From Theobroma cacao (Eukaryota; Streptophyta; Magnoliopsida; Malvales; Malvaceae), in NCBI RefSeq assembly GCF_000208745.1, contig NC_030856.1, positions 11,762,954-11,826,953 on the forward strand: a stretch of DNA of 64,000 bases, written 5' to 3'. Made by a program: the position numbers and the translations under genes. Position 1 is the stretch's first letter; each line of letters starts with the position of its first letter. Shown here in pieces: positions 1-12,559 of the stretch. The notes beneath the pieces were generated by a model that worked only from the letters and a program-made list of their open reading frames with translations, was not told where the DNA came from and ran no database searches.

Positions 1-877
1 AAAAATAAAATAATTATTATATAATAATGGGTATTTTTGTCTTTTTATTTTTATTCTTTTCTTATTCCAAAGTTATTTTTACCAACCAAACACTGTAATA
101 CGTCATAATAATCATTCCTGCTCTATTCCATTTATCATACCAAACTATGTAATACCTATTCTATTCTATTATCATCTCATTCTATTCCCACGTAATAGCT
201 ATTCTATTCCATTCCTGTCTATTCCGCGAACCAAACGTGCTATAAAAAACTTTCACGTGTCTAAAATTTTTAATTGATTTTAATATGTTCTATATTTAAA
301 TTTTTTTTTCAAATTAATGTTTTATGACTTATAATATAAAAAAGTAAAAAAAATCATAAAAATTAATTTTAAATATCAAAAATAAAAATATTAACTGCTA
401 AAAAAAGGGTAACTCTGGAAATTTTAAAAATGAAAAATAGACAAATAAATGGGTACTAATACTTCTCAAAAACTCTAATTAATTATGAAAATTTGGAACA
501 AAAGTTACAAATAATTATTTCATGTAAAAGTAAAATAATGCATTATTATTTACAAGAGATTAAATTTTTTTATTTTTAATCATTCAAAACATTATTTATC
601 TTTATATTTCATTAAATGTACTTTTTACTTCTCTTTAACTTTAAAACATTTAATAAAAGTAACAATCAAAATATAGACTTAATATACGAGTTTTAAAATA
701 AATAAAAAGAAGGATTTACATGTCAAGGACAAACTTTTCTTCCATTTGTTTTTGTTTGTTGTTTTTTTAAGTTAGGCATGGAGTTTGCTGTTTGATGTTT
801 TCTTATCGCCGGAGCTTGCTCTTTGCTTACAGTATTCATGGATGAACTATCAGAAAACGATGGAAACAATAAACAGA
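1..877. other. AT-rich intergenic or intronic DNA with MITE-like end
   Basis: No coding segment is visible. Bases 60-240 are built from variants of 'ctattccatt' and 'accaaac' and end in a 'ccgcgaaccaaacgtgc' stretch, which looks like the terminus of a short dispersed DNA element. The rest is A/T-rich. If the receptor-kinase exon at 922-1057 belongs to an intact gene, this stretch is the beginning of its first intron on the minus strand. Confidence 0.5.
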
Positions 878-914
878 GAAGCAGAAGCAGAAGCAGAAGC
901 AGCAGTAGAAGAAG
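878..914. repeat. (GCAGAA)n-type microsatellite
   Basis: Imperfect AGAAGC/AGCAGA hexamer repeats run across this segment. It lies within 50 bp inside the predicted first intron of the receptor-kinase exon, just past the splice donor, and yields a meaningless poly-Leu or Cys/Phe-rich translation on the minus strand. Confidence 0.9.
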
Positions 915-921
915 CAAATAC

Positions 922-1057
922 CTTCAGCAGGATCAGTAGTAGACTGAGATTGATTCTGAGCTTGAGCTGCACCTAAGATGCAAAGAGCATAGAAACAACC
1001 CAAAGCCAAATGTTGTGGTGATCTCATCACCATCTTCATCATCACTCGAAATATCAT
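922..1057 (-). CDS. First exon of a probable LRR receptor-like kinase (LRR-VIII-2 type), partial
   Basis: Read on the minus strand, this exon encodes a hydrophobic signal peptide (core LALGCFYALCILGAAQA) followed by a short Gln/Asn/Ser/Thr stretch ending in TTDPAE. That order, with a phase-1 intron directly after the 'DPAE' codons, is characteristic of first exons of the At1g56120/At1g56130/At1g56140 group, where the next exon continues with an ALNSIF-like segment and then leucine-rich repeats. The donor at 922/921 reads GAAG|GTATTT. Several in-frame ATGs exist (1096, 1057, 1042, 1039, 1030); I chose 1057 only because it is closer to the usual length, and the true start is uncertain. Later exons (LRRs, malectin domain, kinase) would lie below base 1 and are not visible, so I cannot tell a live gene from an isolated exon. 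The product would be a plasma-membrane receptor kinase. Confidence 0.62.
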
Positions 1058-1099
1058 TTGTTCATCATTTCTCTTCTCTGTTTCATTAATGTTCAATGA

Positions 1100-1654
1100 A
1101 AAAGTTGTATGAGAAGACTTGATGCGTTGCCTTTTCTAGTTGTTGCCGAGCCACCTGATAGAATCAAACCAATCCCAATAATAAGTAGAGAAAAGTATGA
1201 AAAAGCCTGCTCTTGGTAACAAGTTAGAAAGTTTGACTACTGCTCAAGTTAACGAATGTCTTGGCTCACACCGGCCATCACATTTCAGACGCACATCCAT
1301 GACATGGACATTATACTATCATAAATGCTTTGGTATCTAATGGCAAATTCTCTTTTTCGATAAACTTCATTCGTAAGTATGACGTTTTCAATTTTTTGAC
1401 TTGTGAAAAGTCTTTTTTTTTCAATATACATTGATGGTGAGCTATATATATGACAAGAAATAGTTTCCTTTTTTCCATAAATCTCATTAAGTTCATTTTA
1501 AATTGGAATTCAAGTTTTCAAAAATAAAATCTTGGACTCTAACCTTAATGCATCACTCGCACTCTTGTTTAAATTTTACTAAAAAGATTTTGTTATGTTA
1601 ATAGCAAGGTTTACTTCTTCTAATCTTTTTCAAAACATGTTATTCTAGAAAAAT
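1100..1654. other. Intergenic DNA, probable receptor-kinase upstream region
   Basis: This is upstream of the minus-strand receptor-kinase exon. Bases 1100-1300 are less A/T-rich and look like single-copy promoter or 5' UTR sequence. No TATA box is convincing and no coding potential is visible. Confidence 0.4.
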
Positions 1655-2175
1655 GACATAAAACTTGAAAAGCCCCTTGATTATTTAAAAAAATTTAAAT
1701 AAATCATTATTCTTCTTTCACATTCAATTAAATTTTTATATTTTTATTTTAAATCAAATAGACCTTTATAATTAACGATTTATTAATTATAATTTGTCAA
1801 ACTACCACAAATCATTTTATACTTATGTGGTGTTGATATTACATTTGACGTAGATGGTGAAAAATCATATCTATATCATCATACTGCATCAACATGTTAC
1901 ATTATCATCTATTATAATATGTCAATATGTCACATGACATAAAATGACAAATGATATTTTAACTAATAATTGTTGGTCAACTATTAATAATAAAAATTTA
2001 TTTAGCTCAAAATAAGTATTNAAAATAATATGTATTATTTTAATTAATAATAATTAATAATAAAAGTTTAATTGGTTGAAAATAAAGATATAAAGATTTT
2101 ATTGAATATAATAAAAATATAAATATTTACTTAAATTTTTCTAAATAACTCATAAACTCTTTTAGATATTATGCC
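1655..2175. mobile_element. MITE-like inverted-repeat element, copy 1
   Basis: The ends form long imperfect inverted repeats. The left end (gacataaaacttg..., then a 'ttaaataaatcattattctt' block) is the reverse complement of the right end (...'taaatttttctaaataac'...'ttagatattatgcc'). The interior repeats 'caaatagacctttataattaa' and 'tatgtcacatgacat'-like blocks and has no ORF. The same architecture and sequence occur at 57319-57696, so this is a dispersed non-autonomous family. Its outer motif is about 'ggcataat'. The TSD is not clear. One N lies inside the element. Confidence 0.72.
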
Positions 2176-3205
2176 ATACTTATAAGAAAAGGAGGAGTAA
2201 ATATAAATATTTGATATGGGTACGTATTCTATTTTTCAAGTAGATAAGAATAAGTTTATGAAATGATCAAATGTTATTTATTAAAGTTTTAATCAATTGT
2301 AGTGTTCTACTTGCTCCTTTTTTTTTGGAAATAAAAATACTTTAAAAAATATAAAATTAGAATTTTTGACTTATATTTATATATATTAGAATAACTGTCT
2401 AGAGGGGTAATAGGAAATATTAAAATAAATAACCCATGACTATATAATGAAAGCGTACTTTGTATTAAATAAGCTGAAGCCTTTTTGTTTCCCTATGTCA
2501 AAGTAGTTAACCGATTTTGACGTGTATCCAAACACGCCGTCAGCGAGTTCGAGAGCCGCTGTCGTTTTAATGTTGTGATTAATTAATGAATATTTTAAGT
2601 GTAATTTACGAGTCATAATAACACATGGACAGAAGCCTTCAACGTTGTCAGCTGCTAGACGATGACAAGCAAAATCAACCCAAATGTCTGCGTTGCATGC
2701 GTGTCTCCTTTGCTGGTAAAATAATAAAAAAGATTGATGCTAAGTTGTTTTTTCTTCACTATAATAATAATATGGGATAATGTCAAGTTTCAACAGCAGG
2801 ATTTCAATTCTGATTACAGTTGCATATTGTTAGATTTCAACTTGATTTTGAAAATGGGAAAAACATGGTCGTGATTTAAGTTTAACTCTGATCATGCAGG
2901 GTCAGCTTCCTAATGGAGGAACTAGAGAAATTGGAAAAGTCTAGTAGTTTCCTCTACTAAATTAATGGGTTATAGAGAAAGAAGAAAAGAGAGGAAGAAT
3001 GAATGCACAAAGAGGTTCGTTATTTGTGCAAAAACAAAAAAAAAATAATAGTCAACATATGTGTACAGACAAATTTCATATAAAAAATATAATATGAAAA
3101 TTTGGAGCCCAATAACAATTTATTAATCATATGTGTAAGTACAATTTTTAATTTTTTTAAAAATAAGAGAATAATACGTGCAATTTACGCAATGTAGCTT
3201 TCAAG
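2176..3205. other. Intergenic DNA, no gene seen
   Basis: No coding region is supported. Bases 2510-2720 are relatively GC-rich and look single-copy. The segment stops at the TSD of the solo LTR that begins at 3211. Confidence 0.45.
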
Positions 3206-3410
3206 CAATTTGTTAGCTTTAATAACTTAAAAATTATTAGAGCTTTGATATGATAAAAATGATCAAAATTACTTCTCTAAGTGATCCTTGAATGCTTTTG
3301 ATGTGTTTTTATGTATCTTTACTTAATTGACATTTGAACTTGTATTTGTCTTGTGAAAGGAAAATTATTTTATACACTTTGAAACTCAAGTTCAAACAAA
3401 AGGAATCAAC

Positions 3411-4091
3411 TACTGGAAAAGGAAACATCGATTTTTGTAAAATGAAATATTTAGACAAGTTTCTCTAGAAGCTCAAGAATTGATTTTCAATGGTTAAAAA
3501 GATAATTCCTACAAGATAGAATTTCAAAACAAGTTATTGGAATTCTAAGAATCGACACTTGGGAGTCAAGAAGTCGATTCTCGCAAGTTTGGGTAGAAAA
3601 ATAAGCACAAAGAATCGATTTCTAAAGAAGCAAATATTGGTTCTTGGAGGACCAAAGGAAAAAAATCAAAAACTTGAAAAAGAAGGAAGAGATGAAATAA
3701 ATGGATAAGATTGGAGCGTCAAAGATCAAGTTCAAATTCAAATTTTAACACCTAACTACAGTGAATAATCGATACCTAGTGAAAGAAGAATCGATTCTTG
3801 AAAAATTGTAAAAGTGTCACCTTTGAACCAAGTTTAGAAGAATCAACATCTGGTAGGCAAGAATTGATTCTCAAACAAGAAGAATCGACACCTTAGGAAT
3901 GAAGAATCGATTCTCAAAAAATAGAAAACTCCAGACTTTAAGTGAGACAAGAAGAATCAACATCTGGAAAGGCAAGAATCAATTTTTAAACAAGAAAAAT
4001 CGACACCTTAGGAATGAAGAATTGATTCTTAGAAAAACAAAAACCTTCAGACCAAAGAAGAATCGATTCTCGAGAAGAAAAGTCAATTCTT
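3411..4091. repeat. Palindrome array GAATCGATTC in LTR family A
   Basis: At least ten full or decayed copies of AGAATCGATTCT are spaced about 25-60 bp apart, for example near 3574, 3611, 3786, 3903 and 4058. Decayed copies read gaatcAattc, gaatTgattc or agaatcgaCac. The array sits in the U3 region and ends about 75-90 bp before the two TATA boxes of the LTR. Confidence 0.88.
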
Positions 4092-4181
4092 AGTAGTCGT
4101 TAGACACAAAAAAGAAAAAGACAAGATCAATGGCTAGTTTCTCCGCCAAGTCATCCCTAATGGCTATAAACTTTTTCCAAG

Positions 4182-4190
4182 TATAAAAGG
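4182..4190 (+). promoter_or_regulatory. TATA box of LTR family A
   Basis: TATAAAAGG directly follows the palindrome array and precedes an A/G-rich segment of the LTR. A second TATAAA lies at 4165. The equivalent position in the 45055-46460 copy carries TATAAATA on the minus strand. Confidence 0.6.
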
Positions 4191-4530
4191 TACTTCTCCA
4201 ACACATTTTGGGCAAGAGAAGAGTTGAGAAAAAGATCATTTGATCAAGAATCGTATGAGATGAAGAAGAAGAGAAAAAAGAGAGAAAGACCAAGCTAAAG
4301 AAAGCCATTCATATTCTTCTAAAAAGCTTGTGAACTGCCTTGTGCTTCAAATTCTTTGTGTTTTCACTCACATCTTTTGTAATCATTCTTTAGCTCTACT
4401 AAACGCTTCCTTCATGTACTTATTAAGCAAAACCCACCTTCTAGAGGTATCATTTGCTTTGAGCTTGTAAGAGAGAAAAGTTATGCCTTAACCTTTGAAA
4501 GGCAATGTTGTAAAGGTTCTACTAGATCCT

Positions 4531-6071
4531 TGTTGTTGATTTCTCACGCAAGTGCACATATCATTAACAAATAATATAATAGAAAGTAGAATTCGTTCCC
4601 ACAGAGAATTGAATTAATTCCTAATTGCTAATTACTAAAATTATAATACCCTAATCTTATCCAAACAACCTAATTATTAAAAAGAAAAATTAAAACTAAT
4701 AACTAAAATTAATCTATCAGTAAAATTATTTTATTAAATTCGAGTGACTACCAGACCTAAGATTATGATATCCCTCAATACTTCATCTGATTATTGTCTC
4801 TCTTTCTTAACTTAGTTTAATGGATTAAGTTGTTAACCTAAAATCCTAATTTATTTACAAGTTTCTGTCGGGTTTCTTATAAAAATATCTTTCCCAATTA
4901 ACTTACTATATGTTTATGCAAATTAAGTTGAAGAAAGATTCATTAAGTTCGTGCTCTAATTTTAACTACGTATGGCTTATAGGTGTATGTCTACCCTATA
5001 TGCAAATGAAATCACCTAATCAATTAAGTGCTTTCGATCATATGCTATTTTATTCAAGTTTTACTTAAATCTCCTTCGTCAAGGTTTAACTTAGGTTTCC
5101 AATTCAATCTAATTCATGGCCAATCAATTAGAAGTATTAAGAACAGAATAAAATAAACAACTTAATTCCATCAAATATAAGCAAAAGAGAGATAAATAAA
5201 TAAGACAACGTATTAAGTTCAATCATAATCTTAGAGAAATAAGTTAGTTCCTCATCAAGTCACACATCATCATCAAATTAAGTTTAAACATTAAAATCAA
5301 ACTAAGAAAATAATAGAATAACAAAAAGATAATAGAACTTAAGAATTGTAATCTTGATCTTCCAAATCTTCTTGAATCCCTCAATTGCTTCTCAACTTCA
5401 ATGACTTTGCGGCTTGATTCTCAATTTTTAATTTGGTGTTTCGTTCCTCTCTAAAAGTCCTCCAAAAGGTTGTTTTTATGGAGCTTTGAAGTTAGACTAA
5501 GTTTGGTGAAGAAAGAAATCAAATTTAACTAGGAATTCCTCATCAAACTACATGAGCCATGGCCTACCTCCACCAAAGCTACGGCCTCGACCAATTAATT
5601 AGTAGAAATCATAATTACTCTAGGACTGCTGCAGTGTTTTAACTTTAACAAGATTTTTGACTACTTGCCATGCCCAACTAGATGAAGTCGTAAACATGAA
5701 AGTTGAAGTTTTTTGTCTTATCTTTCCAATGGTCTAAGAATTATCTTAATTGGAGTTTTGTAAAGGGAATTATGGTAAAAAAAATAAAATATGTGCAATG
5801 AAAGCCTACACCTCAAAATTGCTCTCATTCTTTTATTAAAAGTCTTCCTTCATTCAACACCTACAAAAGTACAAATAAATCAATAACAACTTATCTAAAT
5901 CACATTAACACCAAATTAAGTATAAAATTATCTAAGATTAGATTGACTTAGCTAAATTAATTAACTTAAGTAATTTAACTAAAACCCTCAAATTTCTATG
6001 CATTACCACAAGAACTAAGTTAAATTATTATCAAAATTAAACCCAAATAACTCTATATCATAAAGTTATCA
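4531..6071 (-). mobile_element. Solo LTR, family B, inserted in LTR family A
   Basis: Bounded by TG...CA and near-perfect 5-bp repeats (ATCCT at 4526-4530, ATTCT at 6072-6076). On the minus strand it begins TGATAACTTT and ends with a 'ctctgtgggaacga' block, then 'cacttgcgtgag' and AACAACA. The same end structure occurs in the 61259-62680 copy, which reads 'ccctgtgggatcgata' and 'acttgcgtag'. This conserved 3' segment is common to a widespread plant LTR family. There is no coding capacity. The surrounding LTR resumes at 6072 in the same repeat context ('ccttgaaaaggc'). Confidence 0.78.
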
Positions 6072-6990
6072 ATTCTTGAAAAGGCTGAGATTATGTCTAC
6101 TCCTTGAAAAGGCATATAGGTTTTGCTTTATCCTTGAAAAGGTTGAGGCTATGGTTGATCCGCAAAAGGCATGGGTTGTGCTTGCTCTAGTAAAAAGGTA
6201 GTGAAGGCTGAGGTTATGCTTGATCCGTGAAAAGGCATGGGTTATGCTTGCTCTAGTAAAAGGTAGTGTGTAAGGTTATGCTTGATCCTCTCGAAAAAGT
6301 AGTGTGTAAAGGTTATGCTTGAACCTTTAAAAGGCAGTTTTTATAGTGGATTGCAAACTCTTTAGAGAGCCAAGGGAGAGGATATAGGCACTTATGGAGA
6401 GAGCCGAACTTCTATAAATGATTTGTGTCTTTCTCTCTTCTCTTTACTCGTGAACTTGTGCTTTTGCTCTTTACTTTTCACTACCTCTTACTTGTGTAAT
6501 TTACTTTACTATGAAAATATTTAAGTATTTGTTTTCTAACTTGCTTTTTTCTTCAACTCAATCTTCAATTCACTTTTTATTTACTTTGATATACTTGTTC
6601 ACTTTGCTTTGAAGAGTTTTTAGAATTTCCTTTCTTATCCAACTTATGCTTTTTACTTTGAAGAAATTTTTAAAACTCACAGTTCACTCACTATTCACTC
6701 TTATACTTGTATGTTTTTACTTTTTTGTGAAAAGATTGGAATTATTGTTTTCAAATCTGTTTTCCAATTCATTCTTTAAAGGATTTGAATATTTGTTTTT
6801 GAACTTATTCTTTTACTCACTCCTCAAATCCTTTTTGATATGTTTGCATATTTTATTTTGAAGAGTTTTAAAAATTTGTTTTCAACTTATTTGTTCATTA
6901 CTTTTGGTTTGTTTCAAAAAGAAAGCAATTCATCCCTCCTCTTGGATATTTTCCTCATTATTATTTAGTTAACACATTTCTAACACAATT

Positions 6991-7900
6991 CATGTGGAGG
7001 TTCATCACGAATTCAAAATAGTTGTCTAATAGAGATTAGAGATCAAATCAATGTTTAACTCATGATCCATCTTAAAGCCCAATTACCCAAGCTTTTCCAT
7101 ATAGCTGAGCATTTTAAAGTAATGTGCCTTTGACAAAATTTCCTTTTGCCATCTTACAATAAAACAATTTCCTAAAAGTCTCATACCTCTTTGTACAACT
7201 TTGCTTAAAGAACAGTTCTCTTAGATGCAAAATCATACTTAGAGCATCCATGTTTTCAAAATCATACTTAAAGCATCCATGTTTTTCTGTTGCTTTTGAA
7301 GCTAAGGGGACATGCTATTTAGCATCACACATGCAGCAAGTTCATCATCATCATCTTTGTGATGCTAATCAGCATCCCACATTTTATCACAGTATTACTC
7401 AACAAGGACTAGTGGCCCAACATTCTCAAGGACATAAAGTTTCTACTCTTCCTTGAGAACTATTCTTAAGTTTTAATACCAATTTAAAAGGTTTGGTCCA
7501 ATAAGCTTATTTGCATCAAGCACACTTCACAAGGAAATATTGTTAGTCATTTTAATCTATAACCTAAGTAATATATAACGAACGTGTATAAGTTATTTAA
7601 TCATATAAAAGAATATAAGATAAGGTCTTTAAATTTTTTTTGAAAAGTACTTTTTTAGCACTAGAACCATTATTCCTTCAAAAGTCTCTATACTAACCAT
7701 TATAGATATCTATTGGCATATAAACATCTAGCCTATGCAACATAGAACATGAACAATTACAGATAACATTACCCTTCAATAAGTCATCGACGGCTTCGTC
7801 ACCCCTAACATGATCAAGTCATATGTATGAACAAGGTCTCAACACTTTTCCCAACAAAGCTAAAGTTGAGCTACAAAAATAATGCAACTACTTAAACACA
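6991..7900. other. Unclassified, probably old repeat DNA
   Basis: An open stretch at 7250-7456 (His-rich) has no recognisable domain and no convincing start context. The segment between the solo LTR and the LINE debris shows no gene I can support. It may be decayed retroelement sequence. Confidence 0.35.
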
Positions 7901-10900
7901 CATAAACCTTCTTCAAAGCCCTTGTTAATCGACCAACCAAAAAAAACATAGACATGCCAGCCACAATTCACCTACTTTTGCTATGTACACAAAAAAGACT
8001 TGAACAAGAAGACTTACAACAAAATGGATCAAACTCATAAGACATAAGCAAAACGTGTCCCTCATTAACATATCATAAAAATACAATTAAAGCAAAGGCA
8101 TCAAAGCCATCAGCAACAAGAATCGAAAAAAAATTCAGAAGTAACCTTCTTTTCAAAAGTGATTAAAATAAAAAAGATCTTACTTGTAAATAACCAACTC
8201 TAAAAAAAGCACCATTTCCCACTAACATAAAGCCACAAAGATGGCCTAGAGAATCTTTACCTTTGTGTTCCATTGCCTCGAGTTCCACAATTCTTTATAT
8301 TACCTCCTCCTTGTCTACTATAAAATTTAAGCCTAACTTCTTGCTTAATTCCTAAATCTCTTCGGCTTCTCTAACCATCATTGGATTTCTTCTCTTAGTC
8401 AACATCCAAAACTAACCCTTCCTCTAAATCCATTTTCTTAATACCATTCTACCCTTTTTGCTCTTTTCAACTCTCTTTTTTTTTGCCTTTTATTTTTGTA
8501 GCTTAACCTTGTCCTAGATGTTGTAAACTTTAGTTTCGGTTCCCCTCTCCTACCTTTCAAATAACCCTTCCCTACTCATACTATTCTGACCACTTTTCAT
8601 ATTTGGAGAGTACTTTTTAGTGTTGTTTTTCCCTCTTTTGCTTCTTTTTAACTTACTTGTCTCCCATTCCTCTTCAATCTGCCATCCTAATCTTTCATTT
8701 TTTTCTTTCTCTAACTAAGATTCCCCACTAATAAATTTTTTCTCTTTGGTATTATCCACAACCTCTTCAACATCGATCCTTGTTCCCACATGAAGCACAT
8801 CATCAACCACTTTGTCTTTCACCTCTTTTTGTTTATCCATCTCACCTTTATCCCTTAGCACTTGATTTTTTTATTCCTTTGTTAGCCTTCCTTAACCCAC
8901 TATTTTGAGAATCCCTTTTTATTTGTCGTTGAAACTCGTTTTCCAAATTTCTTTGGGTGCCTTCTAGATTTTCATTATGCTTCTTATGCTTAAAATCAGA
9001 GCCTTCATCACCCCAAATCCTTTTGTGGCACATACATGCCTCTTTAAAACCATTCATTAGCCCATTATCACCATATATAGCTTTGGCTTGCTTTAACTTA
9101 AGACAACCCACTTGATTAAAATCTTTTTGGCCTTTAAACCTTCTAGCCGAACTTTGTGGGCTTTCATGCTATTTCATTAACCCACATCCTACCTCAAGCT
9201 CACTACACTTTAATTTCTTTGGGCTTTGGTCACTATTAAATGGGCTTGCATTCAACAGGTTCATCACCTTTAACTTCTTTCTAAGACATTCTTCTTTTTG
9301 GTTCATAAGGTATCTTTTTTCACCATTCAAGTTGTTTTTTTAACTTTTTGCACTTTCTTACTCTAAGCACGTCTTTTCCACCCTTTTTTCTTTCAGATCT
9401 GTTAACCTCCTCTGAAGCCATCTCACTCCTTTTTAGACTATATGTCACAGCCCAATTTTCGGTCATGACCGGTGCATGGACCCAATGGGCATAGCCCACT
9501 AAGCCCAAGCAAGCTTATTTATATAACCTGTTCATCATTCTATCAAATATTCCTAAAGTCACATTTCATAATTCCAACCTACAAGTACTTTAATAATGTG
9601 CTACAGCAATCAAATACTTGCATTTATATTAATCCAAAATAATATTAACCATTGCTAACTAATAGTACCATTGCCAACTAATAGTGCCATTACCAATCAA
9701 AATATACATATATTGTCTAAGACCTATATCTTAGTAATTTACATCGCGTTTATCTATACACAACAAAAAGACACTCGACTTCCAGCGGAGTGACCTTGGC
9801 GAAGGTACAACTATTGAATGCTGAGATACCTATCAAGGAGACGAATCTACGTGGACACCTCGACCTAGGTTCCAACTGCTTCCTGATCTGAAAACATGAA
9901 GTTGAAAACAGTGAATATAAACCCAGTGAGTGAACGTAATAAGGGAACAAGCAAACGATACAAGAGATTTTGAAAACATGATGCACTTTAGTTACAAACA
10001 ATGCAACTTAGTTTAATTTCTTGTAAAGCCTCTTAATTCAACCCTTGATTATTTAACTCCTTAGTATTGAAAATCCATGATAACCAATGAAGTTGAAAAG
10101 AATGAAAATTTCAGCAAATATCCACGTAAGACAAGCAAAACAGAGGGTTTCTTACTGTAGCAGAAAGGCATTCTCGGCAATTACTTGCCATTATCAACAA
10201 CCTAACATCAATCCTAATTCATTACTCACCTTGGTAGATTTGTAGTTGAATTCTTTCTCAAGAGTTCTCAAGCTATTATGGATAATCTCTCTCTCTTTCT
10301 CTCTCTAAAATGTCCAGCTAGTGAGAGAAAGTATTGAGGAAAGACTTTTGATGGTTCTTGAAGTGTAGAAGTGAAAGAGCATGAAAAATCCTATGACAAG
10401 GTATATAAAAACATAAGTTTTGGGGTTACCATGAGAAAATTTATGGAGGTTTCAAAGCAAGCTTCCATGGAAGATGAGAAAACATGAGAAGGGGAGAAGA
10501 GATGGAAGGAAGAAGAAGAAGCTGCTGGAAAGTAGATATTTATATATAAAGTTTATCCAATTTCTCACATAAATTACCAAAATGCCCTTAACAAGGTCAC
10601 TTTGTCTTTATTCTATCCTTTGTGCAATCTTTTTACTCTTTTGACACTAAAACAAAGTCCATAATAGTCTAGAAATACCCGGGTTCACGAAAACGTAAAA
10701 ATTTAAGCTCGATATGAAAAATGACCATTTTACCCTTGCTATGGAAATTATTAGTATATCTATCTTCTTCATTCATTTTACCATCATTCAACTATTCCTT
10801 AGGCCTACTTAGACTTTAATAACATTAGAAAGCTACTTTCAGGAGCTCATCATGAGAAACAACGAAATTACCCCTAGTTCGTGTTATCGCATCTACTTCT

Positions 10901-12303
10901 TGTTACGGGTCTATAGAGGTTGAGGTTTCACACTATATTCAATCTCTTCTACAAAAACCTCCTGCTTTTCCTCCTCATTCATACTCACTTTCCTGTTCAT
11001 CACCTTTTACTTTATTTCAAAACCATCTGCCATCTTTTTTTTCCTGTTTAACCCTTTGATCTATTCTCTCTGTCATGGTCCTTGTTCTTCCCATACATAG
11101 TTTCCAACTTTATTTCTCTCTCCTTGTTATCCCTGCCACCCTTACCACTCATCACAACCTTTTGTTTCACCATCTAGATCATTTTTTCCCTTTAGAATAC
11201 AACTCCAACTCATAACTACCCTTAAATCCCATAATGCTAAGCATAATATTAAAAGGTTGTCCATCGACTTCGATATGCACCATATCTAGGATCACAGTTT
11301 TTTTTTTAACCTTGATGAGCACAAAGGCTTGATCAAACCTTTATTTCTTATAAGCATTCCAATCAATGCTAATATACCTTCCCTAACACTGACCAATTAC
11401 TCTAAAGTTGTTATTGTGACAAGCTTGGATCAGAATCTCATTTTACCTTAACTAGAGACTTGCTTCTCTAACATCGTGTGCATAGATAGCTGGGGTGACA
11501 AAAGTAAACCAAGTCTACATCAACTCCATATAACAATCTAAAATTGTCTCCATCAATCCCCACTCATCGAAGGTTAACAAAATAGACATTCCTTCAAGGA
11601 TTCTCACTATTACCTTGATACTTTCATTAGCCAAATTAGCTTGGATAACACTACATGCCACTCTCTTTTTCAATTCGCCCATGGCACTTCATTTTACCCA
11701 CTCCATTTCTTCCTCTGGTACCATTATGCTCACACTGACTATCCTACTTTCTTTCTTTTGATTGTCAACTTTATGCTCTATTTTCCTTTCCACCATTTTA
11801 CCTTCATTCCTTTTCACCCCCATCCCCTATTGTTTCCTTTTTTTTTTTGTTTTCACTGTATCCACCACTTCTCTTACCTCTTTTTTACGCTTTTCTACTA
11901 CCTTAGTCTCGTTTATCACCATACCCTTATACAATCGACTGCTTATCCCCTAGTTGCTTAGCTTACGTTGATTCCATCCTCTTGACCTAACCTCCTATCA
12001 ATATCATTTTTCTTTATTGGTTTTGCTCTTTTCACAATAACATGTTTGCCATTGATCCATTTATGGTTGCCCCATTTGATTGCTCTTTCCATCTCGTGCC
12101 TTTTTTTATACTAACAAATGTAAAGTTGGTTATTCTCCCTTTATCTTGCAAACTCTTCTTCCAAATAAATGCATCCATAACTCTTCCATATTTCTCGAAA
12201 GCTCTTTTGAGTGCTAACCATATAACCCTCTTGCTGACATTACCTACAAAGACTGAGTATAAGCTATCCAGCCACTTGCGATCTAGCATACTTTCAACAT
12301 TAA
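7901..12303 (-). pseudogene. Decayed LINE (L1-type) ORF1, split by a solo LTR
   Basis: Reading the minus strand from 12303 downward, an RNA-recognition motif comes first (about 12290-12040, with LYSVFVGNVSKR and LKRAFEKYGRVMDAFI). A second conserved block of plant LINE ORF1 proteins follows (about 11640-11220), with ILEGMSILLTFDEWGLMET, HNNNFRVIG and MVHIEVDGQPF. Multiple stop codons and frame changes interrupt it. A Lys/Asn-rich tail includes the open piece 9111-8848. The solo LTR at 9443-10932 splits the tail, and the solo LTR at 12304 cuts the N-terminal side. I see no endonuclease or reverse-transcriptase ORF2 here, so this is a fragment. Known LINE ORF1 proteins bind the element RNA. The lower boundary near 7900 is approximate. 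Confidence 0.7.
9443..10932 (-). mobile_element. Solo LTR, family C, 1490 bp
   Basis: TG...CA ends (TGTCACAGCC ... GGTTTCACA) are flanked by the 5-bp TSD CTATA at 9438-9442 and 10933-10937. In element orientation (minus) it starts TGTGAAACCTC and ends GGGCTGTGACA. A TATA-rich promoter lies at about 10533-10549. It shares the terminal block 'gcccaatgggcatagccca' and the 'agcggagtgacc' block with the solo LTR at 19143-21435 and with one half of the LTR at 31745-34597. It lacks the minisatellite and palindrome cluster of the 19143 copy, which accounts for about 800 bp of length difference. No coding sequence is present. Confidence 0.92.
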
Positions 12304-12559
12304 TGTGAAATCCCACCCTAAGTAAAAGGATAAATTAAGAAATTCTTAAGTGAGCATGTGAACACTTTTGTTTAAAACATTACACTTAGTTTTAAACCTT
12401 AGAAAAATTCTGTTTTGGAATACGTTGATGTTTGGCAAAATTAGATGTTGAAAAAAGGTCCAATTGGACAAGTTTCTAAGTGTTTTTTGTATACTAGAGT
12501 AAATGTATCTATACATGGTCTTCATGTCTCAATAAATTTAGTTTAGAAAGTTTTTAAGA

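Larger units (their letters stand above)
3211..6985 (+). mobile_element. Solo LTR, family A, carrying a nested solo LTR
   Basis: It begins TGTTAGCTTT and ends TTTCTAACA, with the 5-bp TSD CAATT at 3206-3210 and 6986-6990. Removing the nested insertion (4531-6071 plus its TSD) leaves about 2229 bp. The terminal sequence matches the reverse complement of the 48494-50593 solo LTR (TGTTAGCTTTAA...), which fixes the family. TATA boxes at about 4164-4171 and 4182-4190 (TATAAAAGG) give plus orientation. A palindrome array (3411-4091) lies just upstream of them. Downstream there are repeated variants of 'ccttgaaaaggc' and 'ttatgcttgatcc' (6070-6340). No gag or pol is present. Open frames in the T-rich tail (for example 6646-6861) are low complexity and not genes. 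Confidence 0.88.

Noticed and set aside
723..976. Open frames with poly-Leu or Glu/Ala-rich products on both strands
   Set aside because: They are translations of the (GCAGAA)n microsatellite and lie across the splice donor of the receptor-kinase exon.
6646..6861. 71-codon Phe/Leu-rich open frame
   Set aside because: It lies inside the T-rich tail of the solo LTR (3211-6985) and has no domain; composition alone explains it.
7250..7456. 68-codon His-rich frame
   Set aside because: No recognisable domain, no promoter context, and it lies between repeats. Noted only as unclassified DNA.
11641..12308. Plus-strand open frames rich in Phe, His, Ser and Leu
   Set aside because: They are antisense shadows of the LINE ORF1 on the minus strand.
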